A DNA stretch of 64,000 bases from Kordiimonas aquimaris (GTDB taxonomy: Bacteria; Pseudomonadota; Alphaproteobacteria; Sphingomonadales; Kordiimonadaceae), in the NCBI RefSeq assembly GCF_025574485.1, contig NZ_JAOBPO010000001.1, positions 813,501-877,500 of the forward strand. The letters run 5' to 3'. A model generated the notes under the pieces. That model was not told the DNA's origin. It made no database searches and saw only the letters and a list, made by a program, of their open reading frames with translations. Shown in pieces: positions 17,426 to 27,201 of this stretch (positions are counted from its first letter, which is position 1; each line of letters opens with the position of its first letter). Made by a program: the position numbers and the translations under genes.

Positions 17426-17650
17426 CTAGTGCATTGTCGCGCCTGCGGGTAGTGTGCCTATGGCAGACTTGTTTGTAAGTTGGGCGTGGATTTCCACCCA
17501 AATGTTAAAGCCTTCATCGTCACCAATGGCTTTCATTTTATTGAGTGCATGATCAGCATAGCCAATGGCTTTATCACCAAAGTTCTTGAGCAAATTATCG
17601 GCAACGAGACTAAAGTAATAGTTAGGGTCAAAAGGTAATGGCTGTTGCAT
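17426..17650 (-). CDS. Small conserved-looking protein of unknown function
   Basis: A 74-residue helical protein. Seen: FDPNYYFSLVADNLLKNFG, KAIGYADHALNKM, GDDEGFNIWVEIH. The regular pattern of a short helical hairpin with a conserved Trp suggests a real gene; I do not know a named family. It has its own terminator-like hairpin and lies divergent from bioB. No signal peptide or membrane helix. Confidence 0.6.
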   Translation of the reverse strand: MQQPLPFDPNYYFSLVADNLLKNFGDKAIGYADHALNKMKAIGDDEGFNIWVEIHAQLTNKSAIGTLPAGATMH

Positions 17651-17909
17651 GGCGCTACTCCAATATTATGGGTGTGTTGCTACGTGATCATAAATTTGCA
17701 ACCCTTGTGCCAATGTTTGAAGCTTTTGAAAAATGGCGGTTTATTGCCGTTTATGTCGTGTTTGATGTATGAAATTCTGCTTTTAATGTTATCCGTTGCC
17801 GAGTTGGATTTGCCGAGCAGGTAAACCTTGCCCCTAGATGTCAGGTGTGATGGTGAAATGTGATTATAACCACGGGGTGGCTCGCGTGTATTTTACCCAA
17901 AATTGCTTG

Positions 17910-17921
17910 ACTTAATTAAGT
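17910..17921. promoter_or_regulatory. 12-bp palindrome in the bioB upstream region
   Basis: ACTTAATTAAGT is a perfect palindrome 54 bases before the bioB ATG, next to TTGACT, which could be a -35 element. It does not match the BirA or BioR box I know. A 12-base palindrome is expected by chance several times in 64 kb, so this is weak. The rest of 17651-17975 (325 bases) shows no gene or RNA that I can support. Confidence 0.25.
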
Positions 17922-17975
17922 GTAAGCCGCAACTGTTCGGCAACTTGATCACTATGACTAAAATTGGGGCATCAG

Positions 17976-18974
17976 ATGAACGTCATTTCTTCACCTAAGG
18001 CTGCTCAACAGCCTATTACCAGTGAAATCCAGACACGGCATAATTGGCAGCAGGACGAAATTCTTGCTCTTTTCGATATGCCATTGATGGACCTTGTTTT
18101 TGATGCCCAGCGTATTCACCGCATATACCATGACCCTAACAAGGTACAATTATCGCAGTTGATCTCAATTAAAACCGGCGGATGTGCAGAAGACTGCGCA
18201 TATTGTGCGCAGGCCTCTTCTCACAAAGAAGGTACCGGTCTGAGTGCCACGAAATTGATGGAAGTTGAGCGTGTGGTAACAGCGGCACGCAAAGCGAAAG
18301 AGGGTGGTGCTTCGCGGTATTGTATGGGTGCGGGCTGGACCAGCCCAAAAGACCGCGATATGGACCAACTGGTTGCAATGGTTGAAGGTGTTAAAGAACT
18401 TGGCATGGAAACATGCATGACCCTTGGCATGTTAAGCGATCATCAGACTGCAATGCTTAAGGATGCAGGTCTTGATTACTACAACCACAATGTTGATACG
18501 TCCGAAGAGTATTACAGCAAGATAATTTCAACGCGTACGTACCAGGACCGGCTTGATACTTTGGCGCGTGTGCGCGGCGCGGGCATTAATGTTTGCTCCG
18601 GCGGCATTGTGGGTATGGGCGAAGAGCGTACAGACCGTGCGGGTATGTTAAAAACGCTTGCTAACTTGCCGGCCCACCCAGAAAGTGTGCCGATTAATAT
18701 GCTTGTGGCAGTGCCTGGTACACCACTTGAGAATGTTGAAGCATTAGATCCTTTTGAGTTTGTTCGCACAATCGCTGTTGCGCGTATCATGATGCCAAAA
18801 GCCGAAGTGCGGCTGTCTGCAGGCAGGCAGTCCATGAGCGAAGAACTGCAAGCGTTATGTTTCATGGCAGGAGCCAGCAGCATCTTTTACGGCGAACAGC
18901 TGCTCACCACACCAAACCCTGAAAATAATGAAGATTTAAAGCTATTCAAAAAACTGGGGCTTACCGCCGTTTAA
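17976..18974 (+). CDS. bioB: Biotin synthase
   Basis: BioB inserts sulfur into dethiobiotin. The radical SAM cluster motif is [14 protein letters not shown] with C70, C74 and C77; other markers are [17 protein letters not shown] and [10 protein letters not shown], the last carrying the Arg of the second cluster site. The 332-residue length is typical. I begin at ATG 17976; an in-frame TTG at 17964 is possible. The other bio genes are not in this window, so bioB stands alone. Confidence 0.97.
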   Translation: MNVISSPKAAQQPITSEIQTRHNWQQDEILALFDMPLMDLVFDAQRIHRIYHDPNKVQLSQLISIKTGGCAEDCAYCAQASSHKEGTGLSATKLMEVERVVTAARKAKEGGASRYCMGAGWTSPKDRDMDQLVAMVEGVKELGMETCMTLGMLSDHQTAMLKDAGLDYYNHNVDTSEEYYSKIISTRTYQDRLDTLARVRGAGINVCSGGIVGMGEERTDRAGMLKTLANLPAHPESVPINMLVAVPGTPLENVEALDPFEFVRTIAVARIMMPKAEVRLSAGRQSMSEELQALCFMAGASSIFYGEQLLTTPNPENNEDLKLFKKLGLTAV

Positions 18975-19067
18975 AGTCAACAACAGATTTGTTTTAATAA
19001 AGTGATTGGCGCTAACTTTTAGCCTTCAGTAGGTTTTACTGAATGTGAAAACTGGAGGTGCTCTATC

Positions 19068-19922
19068 ATGTTGAAATCAGTTTATGTCGTTGCATATCTG
19101 ACAGCTGCAGTTGTTGTTACTGTTTATGCGGTAATGCAGTTGATTGCAGGCCAGCAAATTGTGCCTGCAATAGGTTTGTTGCTTACCAGTGCACCGATCA
19201 GCTTGATGATAGGTGCAATGATGGTGCTGAACAACAAAGCGCGCACAAGCGACCGATTGCGTGTTGTTGCAGTGGGGGCTTGGCTCGGTTCAGCGTTGAC
19301 AGCATATCATCATTATATTGATGGCGGCAGCCTTGAGCCACTGAGCATTGCGGTGTTGATGACGGCTCTCTATTATTTCTATGACTATTGGTATGCGCGG
19401 CTGGACCGTAGTGCGTCCAACTTAACAGTTGGGAAGCGTATGCCCCCTTTTGAACTGGTTTCACCCAACGGGGACATACTGAATAGCGAAGCTTTGCAAG
19501 GCTCGCCGTCGATCTTGATATTTTATCGTGGCAATTGGTGCCCGCTGTGTGTGGCGCAGGTAAAAGAAATTGCAGCTCGGTATAATGATCTAAAACAAAA
19601 AGGTGTACGTGTGTTGTTGATCTCTCCGCAGTCCCAGCGCCATACAAAATCCATTGCAACAAAGTTTGATGCCGCAATGGAGTTTTATCAGGACAAAGAT
19701 AATAATGCCGCCAGAACGCTTGGTTTGGAAAACAAATACGGTACACCGTTTGGTATGCAGGTGCTTGGATACAGCAGCCATACTGTTTTACCTACTGTTA
19801 TCATCACCGGTAGTGACGGGATTGTTCATTGGGTACATGAAACGGATAATTACCGGGTGCGCCCTGAGCCAGAAACCTATATGGCTATAATGCGTGAAAA
19901 GGGCTTGATCTCGGCTAATTAG
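19068..19922 (+). CDS. Membrane-anchored peroxiredoxin-like (AhpC/TSA, redoxin) protein
   Basis: A 284-residue fusion. Residues 1-110 carry about four hydrophobic segments; residues 120-284 are a thioredoxin-fold redoxin domain beginning VGKRMPPFEL with the active site GNWCPLC (C158 and C161) and a LPTVIITGSDG strand pair ending at the cis-Pro region. The membrane part suggests a tethered reductase or peroxidase; its orientation is not determined. ATG 19068 has CTGGAGGTG upstream. It is convergent with the DUF547 array. Confidence 0.85.
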   Translation: MLKSVYVVAYLTAAVVVTVYAVMQLIAGQQIVPAIGLLLTSAPISLMIGAMMVLNNKARTSDRLRVVAVGAWLGSALTAYHHYIDGGSLEPLSIAVLMTALYYFYDYWYARLDRSASNLTVGKRMPPFELVSPNGDILNSEALQGSPSILIFYRGNWCPLCVAQVKEIAARYNDLKQKGVRVLLISPQSQRHTKSIATKFDAAMEFYQDKDNNAARTLGLENKYGTPFGMQVLGYSSHTVLPTVIITGSDGIVHWVHETDNYRVRPEPETYMAIMREKGLISAN

Positions 19923-19923
19923 G

Positions 19924-21025
19924 TTATTCTGGTTTTTCTTCTTCATCTTGTTTTGGTAGCTCTTCGATTTCTACATTGCCGCCACGTTGACGATAAAGAC
20001 GAAATAATTTTCTTTGACGTGCTCTAAGAAGCTCTTGGGCATGGGCGGAAACGCCTCTTCTTATTGCGTTTCCTGTTGCGTCAGTTGTAATGCCAGCATA
20101 GCGCGCGCCAGGCTGACTGAAAGGGCCTACCATTATATAGGTCTGCAATATGCCAATCCTCAATATCCACTGAAATTGAATATGTGTTAGCCATTCTGCG
20201 TTGTAAGTTTTCTTTTGCATATTTTTCTATATGCGTTTTGACGTTAGCTTCAAAATTGGGAAATACGATACTCATTCGTTCGTAATATTTAGATATTCTT
20301 AACTCTGAGCTTTTCCATACTTGAGTTCCCCTCAGGCTATTAACAAAATCGGTAGCGTTATCTTGCAGATGGTTATAAACATTGGTCCCTGTGTATGCTG
20401 TAGTACGAATATTTGGTGTACCAATCGCTCCCATATAAAATCCGTAAATGACAACGGGGTCTTTCCAATATGTCAGTACATGTTGCTGTACATCCGTGAC
20501 CGAAATGAGTTTGTCATTAAACATGAATTGTTTTTGATTTATAAAAGACTTGGTATCATCAACATCAACATCAAAAAAGGAATTAAGGTAAGTGACTGGA
20601 TATTCTTCAGAAATTTTTGTGAGAACAATTACATTGTGAAGATTCAGCCAATAGGCCAATTGTTCATTTCGCGAGAGACTTTCTAAAGGCAAAGTAGATG
20701 GAACAGCAAGTAAGTCATCTCTTATTTTCCTTAAATAAGTTAGTTCAGGCTCTCTGAATCCGTGCATCAACACGCGATTACCTTCTTGGTTAGTTATAGA
20801 TGTATTGCCCACCAATATGCGGCTGCCTGTGGCACGTGAAATCCGATTTATGGGTGGTTTGTGGGTAGACGGTCCCATATCCAGAACCGATCCTTTTAAA
20901 ATCATGCTCAGGTCGGTGTAGTCGATAACATATTTAGAATGTGAGGTGTCGCCGTATGGCAATGCTAGGGCAGAGGTGGTTAGAGTGGCGGTTATCAGTA
21001 TAATTATTGTCCGTAACTGCCGCAT
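19924..21025 (-). pseudogene. DUF547 protein, third paralogue, frameshifted near its C-terminus
   Basis: The frame from ATG 21025 (GGGGAAAGGG upstream) encodes a signal peptide ending ALA and the DUF547 domain up to DWHIADLYNGRP, then hits a stop at 20081. The adjacent frame continues the homology as FSQPGARYAG and ends with a tail containing NVEIEEL, equivalent to VVVEEV and VAVEEL in the two paralogues. One extra base in the GGCCCTTT run near 20120-20130 explains it; joined, the protein would be about 366 residues versus 356 and 358. A sequencing error, a recent mutation or +1 frameshifting are all possible. The truncated form would keep 314 residues. Confidence 0.8.
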
Positions 21026-21101
21026 TATTTTCCCTTTCCCCAATAAGGTAATAGAGGTGTAATAAAGCCGCCAGTATGAACGAAAGATGAATTCAATATA
21101 G

Positions 21102-21131
21102 AAAAGCCCCACCAATACTGGCAGGGCTTTT
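21102..21131 (-). terminator. Terminator after the second DUF547 gene
   Basis: AAAAGCCC (21102-21109) pairs with GGGCTTTT (21124-21131), with a partial inner GCCA/TGG extension. It lies 24 bases after the stop at 21155 and ends in T residues on the minus strand. It separates the frameshifted copy from its two neighbours transcriptionally. Confidence 0.75.
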
Positions 21132-21154
21132 AAAAATACGGTTCTTAACAGAAC

Positions 21155-22225
21155 TTAATTATCGCTTGTGTCAACCTCTTCAACTACCACGTTCTCTTCG
21201 CGTCGGATCGTTGCGTTTTTCTCGTCGCGGTAGCGCAATAATTCTACAACGTGATCAGGCAGGCCAGAGATAATCTGGATACCGAGCGCATCACTGGTGT
21301 TGCCGGCAAATGTACCGCCAGATTTGCTAAGGCGACCATTATAAAGATCAGCGATATGCCAATCTTCTATTTGTGCAGAAACACGGTCAACGCCTGACAT
21401 TTTATTGAGGAATTCTGGTTTTGCATATTTGCGTACATGCGACATTACGCTGTTTTCAAAATCAGGAAATTGCTTGCCCATGCGCTCATAGTATGTTGCA
21501 ACGCGGAGTTCTTTCTTTCTCCAGACCTGAGTGCCACGTACGCTGTTTACAAAGTTTTTCGCATTGTCTTCCAGCTGTGCATACACAGTGTTGGCTGTAT
21601 AGGCTTCGTTGCGCACATTAGGCGTGCCAATGGCACCCATGAAAAAGCCATAAATAACTAACGGATCATCCCAGTTTTCTACGACATGATTTTGAATGTC
21701 TTCAAGTGAGATCATTTGTCCGTTCAAGTCAAATTGTGCTTGCTTATAGAATGCGTCTGCATCGTCGGGGTTGAAAAATGGCTCAATATCAGTGATTGGG
21801 TATTCTTCAGCGATCTTTGCAAGCACAATAGAATTATGGAGGTTTAGCCAATAAGCTAACTGTGCATCCTTAGTTAGCCTTGCAAGTGATATTTGCGAAG
21901 GAATGGCTAGCAGATCGTCACGCATGCCTTTGAGGAAATTGACCTGTTGCGGTTCATATTGATGGAACATGATCCGGTTGCCTTCGAGACGTGATGGCAA
22001 TGGATTACCGGTTCTCATCTTGGAACCAGTGCTTTTGCGGCTTTTCTTGGCACGCTTATGTGTTGATGGCCCCATATCCAGAACGGAACCCTTTAGCACT
22101 GCGTTAAGGTCGCTATAGTCAAGCCTGTATTTTGAATTTGGATCAAACTCAGTGGGAAGATCTGCTGCCATTGCTGTGGATGTTAAGCCAAGGCATACGA
22201 ATATTACGCTAATTTTTCTTAGCAC
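21155..22225 (-). CDS. DUF547 secreted protein, second paralogue
   Basis: A 356-residue protein with a cleavable signal peptide (MLRKISVIFVCLGL, cleavage after AMA). The DUF547 core includes QLAYWLNLHNSIVLAKI, DDPLVIYGFFMGAIGTPNVR and FVNSVRGTQVWRKKELRVA; a conserved segment before it is SVLDMGPSTHKRA. The C-terminal tail is acidic. The family's function is not established. It is highly similar along its length to the genes on both sides. Between it and the next copy (22226-22510) I see only AT-rich sequence without a clear feature. Confidence 0.88.
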   Translation of the reverse strand: MLRKISVIFVCLGLTSTAMAADLPTEFDPNSKYRLDYSDLNAVLKGSVLDMGPSTHKRAKKSRKSTGSKMRTGNPLPSRLEGNRIMFHQYEPQQVNFLKGMRDDLLAIPSQISLARLTKDAQLAYWLNLHNSIVLAKIAEEYPITDIEPFFNPDDADAFYKQAQFDLNGQMISLEDIQNHVVENWDDPLVIYGFFMGAIGTPNVRNEAYTANTVYAQLEDNAKNFVNSVRGTQVWRKKELRVATYYERMGKQFPDFENSVMSHVRKYAKPEFLNKMSGVDRVSAQIEDWHIADLYNGRLSKSGGTFAGNTSDALGIQIISGLPDHVVELLRYRDEKNATIRREENVVVEEVDTSDN

Positions 22226-22510
22226 GGTGCGCTCCTGTTTTCTCTCTGTCGTTTATTTTTTATTGTTGTTGTTATGTTTTATATTTTTACTGTTTTATGT
22301 TTGGAGTAGATCATTTTTTACTCACCTATGAGTAAGCAATTAATGGTTTAAACCAAAGTAACATCAATCAATACGCGATTAGTCGCCTTGAATATGCGAT
22401 GGATCGCAGTATCGACAATAAAGTTACTGATTTAAGATATGGGAATGGGTTGTGTTTTTGCAAGCCTAATTATGACGCGCTAACAAGTTAGAAGCCGTTC
22501 GCTGAAAGCA

Positions 22511-23584
22511 TTAATTGTTACCGTCTTCCAGTTCCTCAACGGCAACTTCTTCATTGCGCTGTTGCCGGGCCAGTTTTTCTTTTCGGTAACTTAAAAGCTC
22601 GATAACATGGTCTGGTAAGTCAGACGTGGTAACCAGTCCAAGATTGTTTAAAGATGTTACCGGGTATGAACCAGCTGGGCGGTTTAGGTTGCCATTATAG
22701 ATATCAGCAATATACCAATTTTCTATTTGTGGTTTTATTTCTTCGATCTCGGATAAGCGCAGTAGAAAAGATTGTTTTGCGTGTGCACGAACATGAGTCA
22801 ACAAATCGGTTTCGAAATTAGGAAACGCTTTTCCCATCCTGGTATAATATGTTGATACGCGTAGTTCGTTTCGGCGCCATATTTCCGTGCCGCGAACACT
22901 GTTAACAAAGTCTATCGCGTTTCTCTTGAGTTGGCTCATCACTTCAGCGGCAGTGAAAGCTGTGTTTATGATGTTTGGTGTGCCAATGGCTCCCATATAA
23001 AAACCATAAATCACCAAAGGGTCGTTCCAGTTTTCAACAACATGATTTTGGATATCTTCAAGTGAAATCTTCTGTCCATCAAAATCATAACGCCGTTGCT
23101 TGTAAAAAGCATTGGCATCGCTTTGATCAAAAAGGGGCTCAATGTTGGTAATAGGATAAAGCTGGGCAATCTCAGCCAGTACAATGGCATTATGTAGGTT
23201 TAGCCAATAAGCCAGTTGACCGTTTTTTGAGAGCTCCTCAATCGGCACTTTTTGAGGAACATTCAGCAGGTCAGTGCGCATTTCACTTAAAAATGCAATT
23301 TGATCTGGTTTTAACAGGTGAAACATCACACGGTTTCCCTCAAGCCTGGATGGTAGAGGGTTTGCCAGATTTATCTTGGTACCTGTCGAATTGCGGCTGG
23401 CACGCGCGCGATTGTGTGTTGAAGGGCCCATATTGAGTACTGAACCCTTAAGAACTGTATCCAGATCGCTGTAATTCAGCCTAAATCTGGAATTAGTACT
23501 ATGCTCAGTTGGTAAATCAACAGCAGTGGCGGCAGCAGGAAGTGCGCATATGCAGATCAGGATTATACTTATTTTCTTAAACAT
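22511..23584 (-). CDS. DUF547 secreted protein, first paralogue
   Basis: A 357-residue protein, start ATG 23584 (an in-frame TTG at 23593 is less likely). Signal peptide MFKKISIILICI with cleavage after ATA. The same blocks as in the neighbour are present: SVLNMGPSTHNRA, QLAYWLNLHNAIVL, DPLVIYGFYMGAIGTPNI and FVNSVRGTEIWRRNELRVS, then DWHIADLYNG replaced by NWYIADIYNG. The acidic tail VAVEELEDGNN is conserved. It is the promoter-proximal copy of the tandem array. Function unknown. Confidence 0.88.
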   Translation of the reverse strand: MFKKISIILICICALPAAATAVDLPTEHSTNSRFRLNYSDLDTVLKGSVLNMGPSTHNRARASRNSTGTKINLANPLPSRLEGNRVMFHLLKPDQIAFLSEMRTDLLNVPQKVPIEELSKNGQLAYWLNLHNAIVLAEIAQLYPITNIEPLFDQSDANAFYKQRRYDFDGQKISLEDIQNHVVENWNDPLVIYGFYMGAIGTPNIINTAFTAAEVMSQLKRNAIDFVNSVRGTEIWRRNELRVSTYYTRMGKAFPNFETDLLTHVRAHAKQSFLLRLSEIEEIKPQIENWYIADIYNGNLNRPAGSYPVTSLNNLGLVTTSDLPDHVIELLSYRKEKLARQQRNEEVAVEELEDGNN

Positions 23585-23785
23585 TTGACCCAAACAAACT
23601 TAACTAACGCATAAGTACGCTGCATTAGCCGGTAGCATGACACAATTAAGTCGTTTTAAATAGCCCGTGTGCCAATGCCGTTATGATATATAAAAGCTGT
23701 AATTGCTAATGTTGCTATTGCAGCACAGTGTGCTCCTTAACAGAATTTTGTGGGGGTTATAAACTATTGTTTAGTGACTGCACAT

Positions 23786-23815
23786 AAAAAAACCCGACGC
23801 ATTGCGCCGGGTTTT
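23786..23815 (-). terminator. Terminator of the Bax-inhibitor-1 gene
   Basis: On the minus strand AAACCCGGCGC pairs with GCGTCGGGTTT around AAT, followed by a run of seven T. It lies 24 bases after the stop at 23839. A textbook rho-independent terminator. Confidence 0.9.
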
Positions 23816-23838
23816 GTACAATATATTGTGAATAACGC

Positions 23839-24555
23839 TTATTCGCGGTTGCCGAGGAACTGCAACAGGAACATGAACAAGTTCACAAAATCGAGATACA
23901 GGTTAACTGCACCCATAATCGCGCCTTTTGCAACCGCTTCACCTGTTGCCATCATGTGATAGCTTTCTTTGATGCGCTGCGTATCATAAGCAGTAAGGCC
24001 TGCAAAAATAAGCACACCAGCAACAGAAATCACAAAATGAAGCATGCTGGAAGCGACGAAAATGTTCACGACACTTGCGATCAGGATACCAATAACACCC
24101 ATAAACAGGAACGTACCAAATCCGGAAAGGCTTCTTTTGGTCGTATAACCATACAGACTTAAGGCGCCGAATGCTGCAGCTGTGATGAAGAATGTACGAG
24201 CGATGCTCATGCCGTCATAAATGGCAAAAATACTAGCCATTGATAGGCCCATTGTCGCAGCAAACGCCCAGAAAACCATTTGTAAGGTGCTTGATTTCAT
24301 CCGGTGTGCACCAAAGCTCATCACCATGACGAATGCAAGTGGTGCCAGTGCAACAATCCAACGCAAACCCCCGCTGTATATAGTGCTCAGTAATGCTTCA
24401 TTAGTGCCAACAAGCATTGCAATGACGCCGGTCAGCAAAACACCTGAAGACATATAGTTATAAACCTTGAGCATGTAGGCGCGCAGGCCTTCATCATACT
24501 CTGCAGTTTGCTGCGCCGTACCAGCACGGTATGCAGTATTAAATCGATTTACCAT
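23839..24555 (-). CDS. Bax inhibitor-1 / YccA family membrane protein
   Basis: A 238-residue protein with seven hydrophobic segments and the family's C-terminal half: FAGLTAYDTQRIK followed by the last helix region GAVNLYLDFVNLFMFLLQF. The family comprises calcium-leak or FtsH-interacting membrane proteins; the role in bacteria is not settled. It is a single gene with its own terminator, upstream of the DUF547 array on the same strand. Confidence 0.93.
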   Translation of the reverse strand: MVNRFNTAYRAGTAQQTAEYDEGLRAYMLKVYNYMSSGVLLTGVIAMLVGTNEALLSTIYSGGLRWIVALAPLAFVMVMSFGAHRMKSSTLQMVFWAFAATMGLSMASIFAIYDGMSIARTFFITAAAFGALSLYGYTTKRSLSGFGTFLFMGVIGILIASVVNIFVASSMLHFVISVAGVLIFAGLTAYDTQRIKESYHMMATGEAVAKGAIMGAVNLYLDFVNLFMFLLQFLGNRE

Positions 24556-24666
24556 TTGTTACTCCCTTTGGAAGTGTGTGACATAATTTTCTCTAATATG
24601 GGGATTTACGGCACCAGTTGCAACAGCAACTGATACCGGTTGGTCGCATTTTTCAGCCTCATCGCT

Positions 24667-27201
24667 TTATTCTGCGCGCAAAACTGTATTTGGTTTGATG
24701 GAAAGTGCGCGAAAGCTAGACGCTAGGCCAAACAACACCGTTACAAGCAAGCTGGTAACAACTGTAATAATCATTGGCATAGGCAGGAATGCAAACTCCA
24801 TTTCCATTACGATCTCCACTACAACCCAACCGGTCAATGTACCGAGGCCCAGTGCAATAGTGGCTGTTACCAGCCCAATCAAGGCGTATTCAAGCAGGTA
24901 TGCGCGCAGAATTTGGCTACGCACAGCTCCCACCACTTTCAAGATCACACTTTCATAAACACGTTGCTGGAACCCTGCTGCAATCGCACCAGCAAGCACC
25001 AAAATGCCTGCGACAATTGCAACAAGTGCCGTGGCGCGCACTGCAACACCTATTTGTTCGATCATTGTATTCAGAGATGACAAAACTTCCTTCATGCGAA
25101 TGGCTGTTACATTAGGAAACTTGTTCGTAATAATACTATGAGCTTCTCGTTCGGTGGCGTTGTCAGCTTTCAGTGTTGCCATAAACGTATGCGGAGCAGC
25201 CTTAAGAGTGTATGGATCAAACAGGATAACAAAGTTGAAGCCGAAACTGCCCCAGTTGATTTCCCTTAGAGATCGGACACGAACGGTTATGTCGCGGCCA
25301 AGAACCGATATGGTCATCGTATCACCAATCGTTAGTCCCAAGCCGTCTGCAGCTTCCTTGCCAAGACTAATCTCCGGTTCACCAGCATAATCTTCTGGCC
25401 ACCACTCTCCTTCAACAACCTCACTGCCGGCGCGCAGTGTATCCATGTAAGACAAGCCTCGGTCGCCGCGTAAAATCCAGCGCACTTCAGGATCAACTTC
25501 CACATCAGTTGCAGGTATACCGTTTAAGTGAGTTACGCGGCCACGCAAATTAGGAATGGTCACCACGTCCTTAACACCTTCAATGCTGCCGGTTGTCGCT
25601 TCAAATTCTTCAACTTGGTATGGCTGGATATCCAGCATGAAAAACGCAGGCGCTTCTGATGGCACTTGTTCGCTTAACCGTTTGCCAAGGTTGCCTTCGA
25701 TAAGTGCAAGTCCGGCGAATAAAGTTAAGCCAAGACCCAATGAGATTACGACAGCACCTGTTGCGGCACCAGGTCGGTGCAAGTTGGCAACAGCCATACG
25801 TATAAGTGCGTTTTTGGGGCGAGGCGCAGCAGCAGCAGTTTTTTCAATCACATAGCTAGTGAAGCGTAACAGGCCAAGTGCAATAACGGACCCTGCCAAA
25901 AAACCTGCTGCCAGCACTTTGTTGTCAGAGAGGCCCACAGCAAGCAATACAACAGATGTTGCTGCGCCAAAAATTGTCGATGTATATATAAGGCGCGGCC
26001 ATTTACCTTCTGGTGCAACCAGTGTTCTAAACAGACGCACAGCAGGCAGGTCACGTGCTTTACCAAGCGGCCATACAGTAAAGGCGATAGTGATCATCAG
26101 GCCGTATATGGCGGCTAAAATCAGCGCAATAGGGTAAACACCGCCGTCAGGTTTTACAGGCAGCGTGTCAGGCAGGAACTGCGCAAGCACACTTGGTAGA
26201 AATGCACCAAGGACCAAACCTACAGATACAGCTATGCTGCCTATCAACAGGATTTGGATAAAATAGGTGGCAAACACAACACTGCCATCCGCACCGAGAA
26301 TTTTTAATGTAGCGATGGTTCGTGTTTTTCTGTCCATGTAGCCACGCACTGCGTTGCCAACCCCGACACCACCAACAACGAGCGCTGATATGCCAACAAG
26401 TGTCAGGAACATGCCCATCTGTTCAATGAAGCGCCGCAGGCCGGGGGCGCTGGTGCCACGATCACGTACGCGCCATGTTGCGTCCGGGAAATTCTCTTTC
26501 AGGTTTTCACGCACTGTTTCAATGACAGCGCCTTCTGGCAGCTTAATTTTATAGTAGAAATTAACTAGGCTACCGACAGTAACAAGGCCGGTCTTTTCAA
26601 GCGCAGCGCGGTTGATCATCACTGATGGGCCTAGTTGGAAACCAAGGTTCGCTTTGTCGGGTTCTGTGTCAATAAATGCGCGGATATCTGCTTTTATCTG
26701 ACCAAATAAAAGCGTGTCGCCGATGGATACATTCAGTTTTTCAGCTAGCAATGGGTCAATTGCAGTCCCCCACTTTCCGTTGACTTCGGAAAATAGTGCT
26801 TCGCTGTCCAGCTGCGGGTTTGTTTTAAACTCACCGTATAGCGGATAAAGATTATCTACTGCACGCAGTTCCACAAGTGTTGAAGCGGGAACACCGTCGA
26901 CACGCGCCATAGTGCGCAAGCGTGCCGATGATGACATTTCACCCTGAGTATTGAACCATTCAATTTCTGACGCTTGAGCGTCTGTTTGGTCCAGGCGAAT
27001 TTCAATATCGCCGCCAAGGATAGACTGACCTTCGCGCTCTAGTCCTTCTTGGATTGCACGTGTAAGCGACCCAATTGCGGCGATGGCAGTTACACCTAAA
27101 ATCAAACACGCCATGAAAACTTTGAAGCCGCTAAGACCGGCACGCAGCTCGCGCAGTGCCAGTTTCAGCGCAATAGGTGTTGAAGCGTTGCGGGTAATCA
27201 T
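24667..27201 (-). CDS. FtsX-like ABC transporter permease (YbbP type)
   Basis: An 844-residue permease with N-terminal ALKLALRELRAGLSGFKVF, a long periplasmic MacB-like domain (about residues 50-250), an FtsX block near 260-390 and a second one at about 715-840 ending in SSFRALSIKPNTVLRAE. This two-FtsX-domain layout matches the YbbP half of the YbbAP system. Its start overlaps the stop of the ATPase gene by 4 bases. The substrate is unknown; such systems are proposed to extract lipids or hydrophobic compounds from the inner membrane. Confidence 0.92.
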   Translation of the reverse strand: MITRNASTPIALKLALRELRAGLSGFKVFMACLILGVTAIAAIGSLTRAIQEGLEREGQSILGGDIEIRLDQTDAQASEIEWFNTQGEMSSSARLRTMARVDGVPASTLVELRAVDNLYPLYGEFKTNPQLDSEALFSEVNGKWGTAIDPLLAEKLNVSIGDTLLFGQIKADIRAFIDTEPDKANLGFQLGPSVMINRAALEKTGLVTVGSLVNFYYKIKLPEGAVIETVRENLKENFPDATWRVRDRGTSAPGLRRFIEQMGMFLTLVGISALVVGGVGVGNAVRGYMDRKTRTIATLKILGADGSVVFATYFIQILLIGSIAVSVGLVLGAFLPSVLAQFLPDTLPVKPDGGVYPIALILAAIYGLMITIAFTVWPLGKARDLPAVRLFRTLVAPEGKWPRLIYTSTIFGAATSVVLLAVGLSDNKVLAAGFLAGSVIALGLLRFTSYVIEKTAAAAPRPKNALIRMAVANLHRPGAATGAVVISLGLGLTLFAGLALIEGNLGKRLSEQVPSEAPAFFMLDIQPYQVEEFEATTGSIEGVKDVVTIPNLRGRVTHLNGIPATDVEVDPEVRWILRGDRGLSYMDTLRAGSEVVEGEWWPEDYAGEPEISLGKEAADGLGLTIGDTMTISVLGRDITVRVRSLREINWGSFGFNFVILFDPYTLKAAPHTFMATLKADNATEREAHSIITNKFPNVTAIRMKEVLSSLNTMIEQIGVAVRATALVAIVAGILVLAGAIAAGFQQRVYESVILKVVGAVRSQILRAYLLEYALIGLVTATIALGLGTLTGWVVVEIVMEMEFAFLPMPMIITVVTSLLVTVLFGLASSFRALSIKPNTVLRAE

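Noticed and set aside
17910-17921. BirA or BioR operator before bioB
   Set aside because: The palindrome present does not match either known box; kept only as a weak regulatory candidate.
19024-19041. TTCAGTA/TACTGAA hairpin as bioB terminator
   Set aside because: The stem is short and no T-tract follows it.
19198-19746. A 182-codon minus-strand open frame
   Set aside because: Antisense to the membrane peroxiredoxin-like gene; His- and Cys-rich nonsense composition.
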